A stretch of 64,000 bases of DNA from NCBI GenBank assembly GCA_965228615.1, contig CBDDHT010000004.1:3410001-3474000 (forward strand), written 5' to 3'. A program made the position numbers and the translations under genes. The stretch's first letter is position 1. Each line of letters starts with the position of its first letter. Under the pieces are notes generated by a model. It saw only the letters and a list, made by a program, of their open reading frames with translations, was not told where the DNA came from and made no database searches. Of the stretch, positions 41,204-50,040 are shown in pieces. The DNA comes from CBDDHT01 sp965228615. GTDB lineage: Bacteria; Pseudomonadota; Alphaproteobacteria; Rhizobiales; Methyloligellaceae.

Positions 41204-44148
41204 TGTGCGGCCTCCCAATTGTCTGCTGCGTTCGCGTCGACCTTTAGCGGCACCGCGAGCTTGAGGACGGGTTCCGGCGCGTGCTCCATGACGGCGCGCG
41301 CGGTCTCGATGGTCTTCTTCACCTGTTTCTTCGGGACTTCGAAAATCAACTCGTCATGCACCTGCAGAAGCATGCGGCCATCCAGCTTGGCCTTTTGCAA
41401 AGCGGCCGGCATGCGGACCATGGCGCGGCGAATGATATCCGCGGCCGACCCCTGGATCGGCGCGTTGATCGCTGCCCGCTCATAGAAGGCGCGGCGCTGC
41501 GGGTTCTTGGTATTGATGTCGGTGAAGTGTGCCTTGCGCCCGAACACCGTCTCCACAAACCCTTGCGCATGCGCCGCCTTCTTCGTCTCTTCCATATAGT
41601 CCTTGATGCCGGGGAAGCGCTCGAAATAGGTCTTGATATAATCGCCGGCCTCGCCGCGCGAGATGCTGAGTTGATTGGCAAGACCAAAGGCCGAGATCCC
41701 ATAGATGATGCCGAAATTGATCGCCTTTGCGCGGCGCCGGATCATCGGGTCCATGCCTTCGATGGGCACGTTGAACATTTCCGATGCCGTCATCGCGTGA
41801 ATATCGAGCCCGTCGTCGAAGGCTTTGCGGAGCGCTGCGATATCGGCCACATGGGCAAGCACGCGCAGCTCGATCTGACTGTAGTCTGCGGAGATGAGCT
41901 GATTGCCCTTCTCGGCAACGAATGCCGTCCGGATCTCTCGGCCCTCGGGCGTACGCACGGGAATGTTCTGCAGATTGGGGTCCGTCGACGCCAGCCGGCC
42001 GGTCGACGTTGCCGCCATCGCATAAGATGTGTGAATGCGCCCCGTGTCCGGATTGATGAAGTTCGGCAGCGAGTCCGTATAAGTGCTTTTCAGCTTCGAG
42101 AGCTGGCGCCATTCCAGCATTTTCCGCGGCATCTCGTGACCCTGCGCCGCGAGCTCTTCAAGGACTTCCGCCCCGGTGCCCCATGCGCCGGTCTTGGTCT
42201 TCTTGCCGCCTTCGATCCCCATCTTGTCGAACAGAACTTCGCCAACCTGTTTGGGGGAGCCGACATTGAAAGGCTCGCCCGCGAGTTCGTGGATTTCATG
42301 CTCGAGGCGGGCAAGAGACTGCGCGAAGTTTCCCGAAAGCCGCGAGAGAACCTGCCGCTCCACATGGACGCCGGCGCGCTCCATCCCCGCGAGGACAGGC
42401 GCAAGCGGCCGCTCAAGAGTCTCGTAGACCGTGGTGGCCTGCTCAGCGGCAAGCCGCGGTTTCAGAACCTGCCAGAGCCGCAGCGTCACGTCGGCGTCTT
42501 CGGCGGCATAGGCCGTTGCGGTGTCGAGCGGAACCTTGTCGAATGTGATCTGCGATTTGCCTGTGCCGGCGACATCCTTGAACGAAATACAGGTGTGGCC
42601 GAGATGGCGTTTCGCGAGGTCGTCCATACCGTGGCCGCCGCGGCCCGCATCGAGGGCGTAGGACATCAGCATCGTATCGTCGAGTGCGGCAAAGCCGATA
42701 CCGTGGGTGTCGAGCACGACGATATCGTATTTGAGATTCTGCCCGATCTTGAGGACGGACGGGTCTTCCAGCAAAGGCTTCAGGGCCGCCAGTGCGTCCT
42801 TGATGTCGATTTGCTCGATGGCGCCCGTCCCGTCGAGGTCGAGACCTTCGCTGGACCGGTGCTGCAAGGGAACATAGCAGGCCTTGCCGGGCGCGAGGGC
42901 CATGGAGACACCAACCAGGTTCGCCTGGTTCGCATCGAGGGAGTCCGTTTCGGTATCGAACGCGAAATAGCCCTGATCGCGCGCCTCTGCGATCCAGGCT
43001 TCAAGCCGGGCGAGTTCCGTCACCGTCTCATAAGCGCTTGTGTCGACCGGAACCTTGAGTGCATCAGTGGCGGCCTCCGCCGCTCGGTTCGCCGGTGTCG
43101 CCTTCGCTCCATCCGAGGGCGCAGTCGGCGTCACGGCCTCCGTCGCCTCCCAGCCCTTGATGGTCAACTCTGCCGGCTCGATCGCGTCCGTGTCGACGCC
43201 ATAGGTCTCGGCAACACGTTTGGTCAGCGTCGTGAAGCCAACGGCCTTGAGGAACGCGATGGCTTTCGGGCCGTCGGCCGGCTCCACCGAAAGGCCATCC
43301 AGATCGACATCGAGCGGCGCGTTCCGGTCGAGGGTGACCAGACGCTTCGAGACACGGGCCAGTTCGGCAAATTCGATCAGATTTTCGCGGCGCTTCTTCT
43401 GCTTGATCTCTTCGGCGCGATCGAGAAGCGTTTCCAGATCTCCATATTCCTCGATGAGCTGTGCCGCCGTCTTGATGCCGATCCCGGGGACGCCGGGGAT
43501 ATTGTCGGTCGAGTCCCCGGCCAGGGCCTGCACGTCGATCACCTTTTCCGGCGGCACACCGAATTTTTCGACGACACCGTCATGTTCGGTACGTTTGGGC
43601 GTGCCGCGCTGTTTGGTGTTCAGCGTGTCGACCATGGAGATATTGTCGTCGATCAGCTGCATCAGGTCCTTGTCGGAGCCGACGATCGTCACCTCGGCAC
43701 CGGCTGCACTCGCAAGCGTGCAGTAGGTCGCGATCAGGTCGTCCGCTTCGTAATTCTTTCGCTCGATACAGGCGACATTGAACGCCCGGACCGCGTCCCG
43801 GATCAGCCCGAACTGAGGCACCAGATCTTCCGGCGGCGGCGGCCGGTTGGCCTTGTATTCGTCGTAGATCTCGTTGCGGAACGTGCCGCCCTTGGGATCG
43901 AATATGACGGCGATATGGGTCGGGAAGATGCCTTCGCGGGAGGGGTCGCCCTCCTGCAGCAGTTTCCACAGCATATTGCAGAAACCCGACACGGCACCGA
44001 CGGGCAGGCCGTCCGTCTTGCGCGTCAAAGGCGGGAGCGCGTGATAGGCGCGAAAGATATAGGAGGATCCATCGACCAGAAACAGATGGTCGGCCGGCCC
44101 GATATTGCCTGGATCGGTGGATTTGGAGGTGTTTTTCTTGGCGCTCAT
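41200..44148 (-). CDS. polA: DNA polymerase I
   Basis: A 982-residue enzyme with three domains. The 5'-3' exonuclease is at residues 15-310 (LFLVDGSSYIFRAYHALPPL, GSDKDLMQLI), a 3'-5' exonuclease domain at about 360-580 (FAFDTETDSLDA, with the Asp-Glu metal ligands kept), and a family A polymerase at 600-982 (DYSQIELRVLAH, RRAKAINFGIIYG, LQVHDELIFE). Length is typical of alphaproteobacteria. It overlaps pyrE downstream. Confidence 0.97.
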   Translation of the reverse strand: MSAKKNTSKSTDPGNIGPADHLFLVDGSSYIFRAYHALPPLTRKTDGLPVGAVSGFCNMLWKLLQEGDPSREGIFPTHIAVIFDPKGGTFRNEIYDEYKANRPPPPEDLVPQFGLIRDAVRAFNVACIERKNYEADDLIATYCTLASAAGAEVTIVGSDKDLMQLIDDNISMVDTLNTKQRGTPKRTEHDGVVEKFGVPPEKVIDVQALAGDSTDNIPGVPGIGIKTAAQLIEEYGDLETLLDRAEEIKQKKRRENLIEFAELARVSKRLVTLDRNAPLDVDLDGLSVEPADGPKAIAFLKAVGFTTLTKRVAETYGVDTDAIEPAELTIKGWEATEAVTPTAPSDGAKATPANRAAEAATDALKVPVDTSAYETVTELARLEAWIAEARDQGYFAFDTETDSLDANQANLVGVSMALAPGKACYVPLQHRSSEGLDLDGTGAIEQIDIKDALAALKPLLEDPSVLKIGQNLKYDIVVLDTHGIGFAALDDTMLMSYALDAGRGGHGMDDLAKRHLGHTCISFKDVAGTGKSQITFDKVPLDTATAYAAEDADVTLRLWQVLKPRLAAEQATTVYETLERPLAPVLAGMERAGVHVERQVLSRLSGNFAQSLARLEHEIHELAGEPFNVGSPKQVGEVLFDKMGIEGGKKTKTGAWGTGAEVLEELAAQGHEMPRKMLEWRQLSKLKSTYTDSLPNFINPDTGRIHTSYAMAATSTGRLASTDPNLQNIPVRTPEGREIRTAFVAEKGNQLISADYSQIELRVLAHVADIAALRKAFDDGLDIHAMTASEMFNVPIEGMDPMIRRRAKAINFGIIYGISAFGLANQLSISRGEAGDYIKTYFERFPGIKDYMEETKKAAHAQGFVETVFGRKAHFTDINTKNPQRRAFYERAAINAPIQGSAADIIRRAMVRMPAALQKAKLDGRMLLQVHDELIFEVPKKQVKKTIETARAVMEHAPEPVLKLAVPLKVDANAADNWEAAH

Positions 44149-44274
44149 GGGAGCGCACTATAAGGCGGGACGCGCCTGCGGTCAGTCGAAACTTGTGCCG
44201 AATCTCACAGCTCAAATCGCCAATCTCATGCAAGGGAACGGCGTGCCATCCGCGCCAGCATGCGGATTTGCAGA

Positions 44275-44622
44275 TCACATCTTTTTCGGCCGGCAGGGCA
44301 GCCCAGATGCCTTGCACTGCTCATAGGGCCCGCCGGGCACTTTCCAGCAGGAGATATTTCGTTCCTTGGCGAGACTCCAATTGTCGAAACCTTTGCCATT
44401 CGCCTTGGTGTCGTGGCTCCAGCGCACGATTGCGGCGAATTCGGCAACCGGTTGCGAACGATGGCTCGTTCCGAATGCCATGACACGCTCGCCGCCGCAG
44501 GTGAGATAAGGATCTTCGGGTTCGGAAACTCCGAGATCGGGGATTCCCAGTTCATTGTGCGCAGCGTTTACCGCTCCTGCCAGAAGCAGCAGATAGACGA
44601 TCGCAAGCGACCATTTCGGCAT
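44275..44622 (-). CDS. Small secreted hypothetical protein
   Basis: 115 residues with a signal peptide (1-20, WSLAIVYLLLLAGAVNA) and four cysteines (LTCGGE, ISCWK, YEQCK, LPCRP), which suggests disulfides in the periplasm. No family recognised. It is the last chromosomal gene before the tRNA-Arg and the island. Confidence 0.55.
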   Translation of the reverse strand: MPKWSLAIVYLLLLAGAVNAAHNELGIPDLGVSEPEDPYLTCGGERVMAFGTSHRSQPVAEFAAIVRWSHDTKANGKGFDNWSLAKERNISCWKVPGGPYEQCKASGLPCRPKKM

Positions 44623-44841
44623 CGAACTTCTCCTCTCCCCCGTCGGTCATTTCTTCTGGAAATGCTTCCGACAAGAGGCGTGTTCGACGATGAACCTATC
44701 AGCCGTGTCCTCAGATTCTCCAAAGATGGACCCGCAAATTAATCTAAGCTTGTGATCGAATTTGCCGCGAATTTTAACGAGTTCAGGAGCGCGCCTGCCG
44801 ATTGCCTAGCCGCAGGCGATACAGTAAGGTCCGCCCCGATT

Positions 44842-44918
<77 letters not shown>

Positions 44919-45028
44919 AAACTTCCCATAAAAAACAGAGACTTAGGCCAGTGCATTGCGCAGGCTACATTTCCACAATATACTATTCCGACAATTTTCC
45001 GCCACTGGGATTCCACTCTGCAGCTCTC

Positions 45029-46102
45029 ATGGCCACCTACTCCAAAAATCGCTCTGGCAACTGGGAAGCCCGTGTGCGGCGCAAAGGCTGGCCTCAGCAA
45101 ACGGCCACTTTCCCGACCAAGAAGAAGGCCCACGATTGGGCACACCAGATCGAAAGCGAATTATCGTCTGGATGGTACGTTGACCGCTCTGCAGGGCAAC
45201 GCACCAGCCTGAAGGATCTGATTGAACTTTATCTGAAGGAAGTCACCGACAAACGCGCCGGAGAAGCCTCACGCATTGCCGAGCGGTCGCGCCTTGAGCG
45301 GTTCATCCGCGAGGAAAAAGACCTTTGTGCCCACGCCGTTATCAATCTCACGCCCGAGCACTTTGAGTCCTACCGGGATAGCCGCCTTGCCCACAAAAAC
45401 CGACAAGGTAAAAACATCGCCCGCGGCACCGTCAAACGCGAACTCACCCTTCTCAAGCGCGTCATCGACTACCGCAAAAGGCGTCTCGGGCTGGCGGTCA
45501 ATCCTGTCAACACAGAAGACGTGGCAAGGCCTGTCGTCAATGACGAGCGCGATATCCGCCTCACAGATGATGAGATTCAGAATCTACTCGATGCCTGCGC
45601 TAGCTCGCGCAATTCATGGCTGGCACCGTTCGTTGAGTTTGGTTTTGAAACAGGCGCGCGGCGCGGAAGCCTGCTTTCCCTCAAATGGGAAGATGTCGAT
45701 CTGAAGGATCGCGCTGTCACATTCCGAAATGTGAAAAACAGCCGAAACCCAGATAAGGTCATAGACCACACGATCGCACTGTCCGAGCGCGCAAAAGAAA
45801 TTCTCGCTGCCCTGCCCCGCAGCCTTGACGGGCGCGTCTTTCCGATGACCGCTAACGCGTTCCGGTTGGCTTTTAATCGTGCACGTAAGAAAGCAGGCGT
45901 GGAACATTTCCGCTTCCATGACACACGCCATGAACGTGTTTCCAACCTCTTCGAAGCCGGATGGTCAGATACCGCCGTGATGGCGATGTCCGGTCACAAG
46001 GACCCCAAATCGCTAAAACGCTATGCCAATCTGCGCACTGATCATCTACGCGATGAGCTGGATAAGATTCCCAAACGCGGAAAAGCAAAAGGCCGGAACT
46101 GA
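45029..46102 (+). CDS. Tyrosine-recombinase integrase of the genomic island
   Basis: 357 residues. An N-terminal arm-type region (KNRSGNWEARVRRKGW, residues 5-60), a SAM-like core-binding domain (75-180) and a catalytic domain (190-350). The active-site residues are recognisable: Arg in ETGARRGSLLSL, His-x-x-Arg in HDTRHERVS, a later His in MSGHKDPKSL and the nucleophile Tyr in KRYANL. The ATG at 45029 begins the arm domain; the longer frame from 44951 is unlikely. Its position after the tRNA makes it the island integrase. Confidence 0.93.
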   Translation: MATYSKNRSGNWEARVRRKGWPQQTATFPTKKKAHDWAHQIESELSSGWYVDRSAGQRTSLKDLIELYLKEVTDKRAGEASRIAERSRLERFIREEKDLCAHAVINLTPEHFESYRDSRLAHKNRQGKNIARGTVKRELTLLKRVIDYRKRRLGLAVNPVNTEDVARPVVNDERDIRLTDDEIQNLLDACASSRNSWLAPFVEFGFETGARRGSLLSLKWEDVDLKDRAVTFRNVKNSRNPDKVIDHTIALSERAKEILAALPRSLDGRVFPMTANAFRLAFNRARKKAGVEHFRFHDTRHERVSNLFEAGWSDTAVMAMSGHKDPKSLKRYANLRTDHLRDELDKIPKRGKAKGRN

Positions 46103-46143
46103 ATCCAGATCCGGCCCTTCGCGCTTTGAAAATTTCGCAATTC

Positions 46144-46386
46144 CTATTTCGTCGGCCCTAGCCGATGCGCATCGACAAAGTCTTCCAGATCCTTCACTGC
46201 AAAGAAGGTGCGCCTGCCGATTTTTGTCACCACCGGTCCTCTGCCCTTGTAGACCAAATCGCGCAAAGCATTCCGGCTCAACGACAGGCGGTACGCCGCC
46301 TCGTTATAATCAAGCAGTAGCTTGTCGCCCGCTGACTCGCCACGGTCGATTCTCTCCTTGATGTCTTTTGCCGTGAATTTGCTCAT
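46144..46386 (-). CDS. AlpA/excisionase-type DNA-binding protein
   Basis: 80 residues with a MerR-like winged helix-turn-helix (YNEAAYRLSLSRNALRDLVYKGRGP ... VKDLEDFVDAHR). The layout DYNEAA ... RGP-V-KIG-R is typical of small excisionases and AlpA regulators. It converges on the integrase gene and is the likely recombination directionality factor. Confidence 0.75.
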   Translation of the reverse strand: MSKFTAKDIKERIDRGESAGDKLLLDYNEAAYRLSLSRNALRDLVYKGRGPVVTKIGRRTFFAVKDLEDFVDAHRLGPTK

Positions 46387-46696
46387 ACCCCATATCTTGG
46401 GGCTCGCGGCCTCTATCGCTTGGTCACAAGCTGGTCAAACCACATACCTCGGCGACAGCCAACGCAAGCCTAAGGCTTTCTTGCTTTGTCGAAAGGCCGC
46501 GGTTCTCGCCGCTAGAACCGGCTGTTTTCACAGCAGCGGCTGACACTGATCCCCACGAATGGCCGGCGCAATCCGAGAAAACACAGAACTAAAGAAACAA
46601 ACAAATACAGTAAGGCAGGAAAACTGTAAACATTAATTGTGGAAAAATGCATCTGTATTATTCTATATATTTCTGAATACGTTATATATTAATCAT
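46387..46696. promoter_or_regulatory. Control region before the partition genes
   Basis: 310 bases between the excisionase and parA genes. The stretch from 46580 becomes markedly AT-rich, and 46660-46700 holds overlapping palindromes such as ATATATTAATCATATGATTA around the parA start. That fits an autoregulated promoter with operator sites for the ribbon-helix-helix protein. A tRNA-like or coding feature is not visible. Confidence 0.45.
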
Positions 46697-47371
46697 ATGA
46701 TTATTTCATTTCTCAATCAAAAAGGCGGCGTCGGCAAGACGACATTGGCGGTAAACGTGGCGGCGGCTCTTGCCAAATCAGGCCGGAAGATCCTCCTGAT
46801 CGATGGCGATCCGCAGCAGACGGCGGCGCAGTGGGCGAGCCTACGCGAGAGCACACCGTTCACGGTGGCGTCCCTCGCCCGCCCAAAGATGGCGCGCGAT
46901 GCCATGGCGCTCGCAGCCGATTACACGCATACGATTATTGATGGTCCTGCGCGTGGTCAGGACATAGCGCATTCCGTGGTGATCGCCTCGGATCTCGTGG
47001 TCATACCCATCGAACCGGGTGGCCCTTCCCTTTGGGCGGCAGCCGAGACAATCGAGGCTGTCAATAACGGACGCGCGCTCAAAGATAATCTGGAGGCCGC
47101 CTTTCTTGTTTCCCGCAAACACGGAAACACGGTGATAGGCCGCGAGGCAAAAGGGTATGCCGCCGATCAGGGCATCCCGATCCTGAAGACTGAGATTTAC
47201 AACCGCATTGCCTTTGCCGAGGCCCTAACGCTCGGCAACACGATTTTTGAGTGGGCGCGCAAAAGCAGCGCCGCGCAGGGAATTGAAAAACTGACGAAGG
47301 AGTTATTGAAGTTCGATGAGCACAAAATCATTCACCGAGGCAAAGAAGCCCGGACCTCGGCCGACGCCTGA
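46697..47371 (+). CDS. ParA family partition ATPase
   Basis: 224 residues. The deviant Walker A FLNQKGGVGKTTLAVN is at residues 5-20, IDGDPQQTAAQW near 37, and VVIPIEPGG near 105. It is the short type without an N-terminal DNA-binding domain, usually paired with a small ribbon-helix-helix partner, here the overlapping next gene. It should segregate an extrachromosomal form of the island or help maintain it. The ATG at 46697 lies in the AT-rich control region; the frame upstream is not conserved. Confidence 0.9.
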   Translation: MIISFLNQKGGVGKTTLAVNVAAALAKSGRKILLIDGDPQQTAAQWASLRESTPFTVASLARPKMARDAMALAADYTHTIIDGPARGQDIAHSVVIASDLVVIPIEPGGPSLWAAAETIEAVNNGRALKDNLEAAFLVSRKHGNTVIGREAKGYAADQGIPILKTEIYNRIAFAEALTLGNTIFEWARKSSAAQGIEKLTKELLKFDEHKIIHRGKEARTSADA

Positions 47372-47780
47372 AGAGATCTCGGCCTTTGAAGAAACCGGCC
47401 AGGCAATGGCGGGGGGAAGGAAGGCTGCCGCAAGTGCGGAACCGCGTGAACACGGAAACACAGAAAACCATGAAGGTGAAAAAACGGATATGAGTAATGC
47501 AGGGAACGCGGGTCCCTTGGAACACAGTGATACTGAAATGCGGAAAGATGCTTCCACGGCGTCACGGAAACAAGGAAACGCAGAAACCTGTGACGCCGTA
47601 GACACAGAAACACAGCCCGTCGATACCATGGTGCGTCTGACGATTGATTTGCCGGAAAGCGTTCATACACGGTTTAAGGCCGCCTGCGCGATCAAGCGCC
47701 GCAAGATGGTCGAAGAGGTCAGAGGATTCATCGAGGTGCGCACCGCCGAACTCGAAAGCGGTTCCGGCAAGCTCCAATAG
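47316..47780 (+). CDS. Ribbon-helix-helix partition partner with repeat linker
   Basis: 154 residues, overlapping the parA 3' end by 56 bases in another frame. Residues 105-150 (MVRLTIDLPESVHTRFKAACAIKRRKMVEEV) have the ribbon-helix-helix pattern of ParG/CopG-type centromere-binding proteins. The preceding 60 residues are a low-complexity Glu/Thr/Asn/His linker encoded by degenerate DNA repeats of the form CACGGAAACACAGAAA. It probably binds the partition site and stimulates the ATPase. Confidence 0.7.
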   Translation: MSTKSFTEAKKPGPRPTPEEISAFEETGQAMAGGRKAAASAEPREHGNTENHEGEKTDMSNAGNAGPLEHSDTEMRKDASTASRKQGNAETCDAVDTETQPVDTMVRLTIDLPESVHTRFKAACAIKRRKMVEEVRGFIEVRTAELESGSGKLQ

Positions 47781-47984
47781 GCCTCGAAAAATCAGAAAAC
47801 TTACGAATCACGAAAGCGGGAAGGGCCATGGTATCGCCCTTCCAAAGAGGCGACATAGGTGAGACGGCGCGCCACGCCTTGCTTGTGAGACCAGGCTTGA
47901 TTTGGAGGAGAATATTTCCCACAATTACGGGTGGTCCAGCTCGGATCACTCGCGTATATTTTCATATTTATGGTATTTTTTATG

Positions 47985-48020
47985 ATTTAAACAAAAGAAA
48001 ACCCGCCGAAGCGGGCATTT
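47985..48020 (-). terminator. Rho-independent terminator on the minus strand
   Basis: On the minus strand, CCCGC-TTCG-GCGGG (bases 48018-48002) is followed by TTTTCTTTTG. No minus-strand gene precedes it, so it would end a leftward RNA starting somewhere in 48020-48150, ahead of the Rep-like gene. Confidence 0.6.
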
Positions 48021-48022
48021 AA

Positions 48023-48150
48023 TATCTTGGAGATATTGGAAAACTCAACAATCCAAATATCTCAATATTTCGATTTTAGTGCAAGTGTTTTTTGCAATAA
48101 TTTCGTTTGCCCTGATTTTGTGTGGGTTTTCTCCGAACAAAAGGAGAAAA
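48023..48150. promoter_or_regulatory. AT-rich repeat region before the Rep-like gene
   Basis: Short related blocks, GGAGATATTGG at about 48031 and its near-inverse CCAAATATCTC at about 48054, sit in AT-rich DNA just upstream of the Rep-like gene. This is the expected place for iterons or an antisense-controlled leader; neither is proved. Confidence 0.4.
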
Positions 48151-48154
48151 CACT

Positions 48155-48892
48155 ATGCTGAAAACCTACATACCGAGCGAATCAGAGCTGATGGAGGAGG
48201 CCCATCGTCTCCTGCAGAAGCGGATCGCAGTCAACGGGCCATCATACCCGGCAGGCGATACGAACAGGCCGCAGCATTCAGTTAGCCGAGCACCGACTAT
48301 GAGCGCGCGGAGAAAACGCTCGCTGCAAACATGTCACCGCTACACGCTCTTCGAAAAACCCCGCCATCCGGTCCCCAAGGACAAAGGGGCTTATGTGCCG
48401 GAACTTTCCGCGCGCCTTGAGAACGACCGCAACGTCACTGACGGGGCACGGCGCTGCGCCCGCAAGCTCGCCGAGATCATTTACCGGCAGAACAGAAAAG
48501 GGCGGTTCACGGAAATCACCGTGACCTATCTGATGAAAGCGCTGCATCGCTCACGCCGGACGATCCAGCGTTACCTGCGGCTCCTCGAACGCGAAGGTTA
48601 TATTCACACGCAGGTTATCCGCGGCGCGCGCTCACGGCTCTGCACAGGACTCCTCATCGCGCTCGGCAAACCGATCTTGGCCCGCCATCACGCTGAGGCG
48701 TGGCCCGTGAGGCGAGAAAATCCAGGGGCGTCAAAAGAGTCACAGAATAAGAATCTTATAGATTCAGGAACGAAAGGGGAGCGCCTGTCGGTGCGCAGAT
48801 GGGCTCTTTTGTGCATGGACGGGGTCTTCAGAGCCTTTATGAAAACCGACCCGCTCGGACTTATGGAAACATCGCCGCCCCTGAAGGCCTGA
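48155..48892 (+). CDS. Winged-helix replication/regulatory protein of the island
   Basis: 245 residues. A DNA-binding domain lies at about 90-170: RCARKLAEIIYRQNRKGRF, then TVTYLMKALHRSRRTIQRYLRLLEREGYI, a clear helix-turn-helix with wing. A Rep-like role is inferred from context beside ParA and from the upstream repeats. An AAGGAG site precedes the ATG at 48155. A plain transcription regulator is the alternative. Confidence 0.6.
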   Translation: MLKTYIPSESELMEEAHRLLQKRIAVNGPSYPAGDTNRPQHSVSRAPTMSARRKRSLQTCHRYTLFEKPRHPVPKDKGAYVPELSARLENDRNVTDGARRCARKLAEIIYRQNRKGRFTEITVTYLMKALHRSRRTIQRYLRLLEREGYIHTQVIRGARSRLCTGLLIALGKPILARHHAEAWPVRRENPGASKESQNKNLIDSGTKGERLSVRRWALLCMDGVFRAFMKTDPLGLMETSPPLKA

Positions 48893-49110
48893 TTGTTGTC
48901 ATGAGCGCCCGAATTCGAACCTTCGTGAGAGCGGAGACGCCTTTGTTTTGCTTGCCAGGGGGAGACCGACCGCCGGGCTTCAGCGTTATGTCAAAGACCG
49001 TGTCGGCGGCAGCCGACGTGAAGTAGCATTGGTGCAAGCGGGAAACTCCCATTCTCGCGGGCTTGCGCGCAACAACTTTTCACACCAACGACCGCGTTCG
49101 CCGCCTCGAC

Positions 49111-49581
49111 CTATTTTCTCTTCAGCTTTCTAAGCCGTTTGGAGATCGCGTGCCTTGAGCGTTTGTGCGCACTGGCCATCGCTTCGATTGTCCGACCTTG
49201 CACAGCCATCTTCAATAGATCGCTGTCTTCGTCATCGCTCCAGGGCTGGCCGGCACGTTCCGGAACGATCCGGGCAACCTTGCCGGTGCCATCATCATGC
49301 TCCCCACGAGCCTCCGCATTCAAAAGCGGCCACCCGCGCTCAAGCCCAATAGCAACCCAGAACTTCTCGGCCTCAAACGCTTCCGTCCTTGTCTTGACCA
49401 TCTGCAACTTGACGAATTCTGGCTTTCCCCCCTCGGCCAGGATCTTGCCAATCCACCTGCCCACGGCGTTCTTGCCACGAATCATATGGCTTTCCCTGCG
49501 CGCGCTAAAATCGCGCGTCTGACCGACATAGCGGACTTCATTGATGACCGGATCGACAATGCAGTAAACCGTATATCTCAA
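49111..49581 (-). CDS. GIY-YIG nuclease-fold protein with SANT-like tail
   Basis: 156 residues. The N-terminal part (1-85) has the family pattern TVYCIVDP...VRYVGQTRDFSARRESH and later FEAEKFWVAIGLERGWPLLN, giving the Tyr, Arg and Glu of a GIY-YIG nuclease. The C-terminal part (115-156) reads PWSDDEDSDLLKMAVQGRTI ... HAISKRLRKLKRK, similar to a Myb/SANT DNA-binding helix set. It begins with TTG at 49581 behind a GGGGG site. This could be a homing-type or island-transfer nuclease. Confidence 0.65.
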   Translation of the reverse strand: MRYTVYCIVDPVINEVRYVGQTRDFSARRESHMIRGKNAVGRWIGKILAEGGKPEFVKLQMVKTRTEAFEAEKFWVAIGLERGWPLLNAEARGEHDDGTGKVARIVPERAGQPWSDDEDSDLLKMAVQGRTIEAMASAHKRSRHAISKRLRKLKRK

Positions 49582-49691
49582 AATGTTTCCCCCAAAACAC
49601 TTGCTATAACAACAGTATATCTAGTATTATTAGACAATATACAATAACGCTCAACTATTTGACTAACATGCAGACTGTGCGGAGAGTTCTT

Positions 49692-50039
49692 ATGGCAGGC
49701 ATAAAGGGAAAATATCGCGGCCCGATGAAAACCGACGATCTGTTTCAGGCCATGCTGCAGGACAGGAACCTTTTCTTTCAAAAGTATGGCATCAGCCACA
49801 TCCTTGAGGCCACACTCTACTGCAAAGCATGCAACGAGCATGGCGAGATGGTTGTGGTCAAAGATCCAACCGGAGCGATCGTCAAAGGGTTCAACGGGGC
49901 AGGAGCGTATCATTGCGCCGCCGATCAGTATGACCTGCCATCTGATATCGAGCCAAAAACCGTTACGCAAAAAACAACGCCCCCAAACGGCAATGGGAAT
50001 CCAACAGGCGCAGCCGCCATTCCGTTTGGCCCTATCTGA
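49692..50039 (+). CDS. Hypothetical island protein
   Basis: 115 residues, unrecognised. Two Cys (YCKACNEHG) near residue 43 and one in AYHCAADQYD near 74 could bind a metal. The C-terminal end is a disordered Pro/Thr/Gly/Asn stretch. The ATG at 49692 follows GGAGAG; an earlier ATG at 49659 is possible. Confidence 0.5.
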   Translation: MAGIKGKYRGPMKTDDLFQAMLQDRNLFFQKYGISHILEATLYCKACNEHGEMVVVKDPTGAIVKGFNGAGAYHCAADQYDLPSDIEPKTVTQKTTPPNGNGNPTGAAAIPFGPI

Positions 50040-50040
50040 T

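Noticed and set aside
41281..44163. A 960-residue open frame on the strand opposite to polA
   Set aside because: Its codons mirror the polA reading frame in GC-rich DNA, there is no ribosome site, and the product has no recognisable motif. polA motifs are unambiguous on the other strand.
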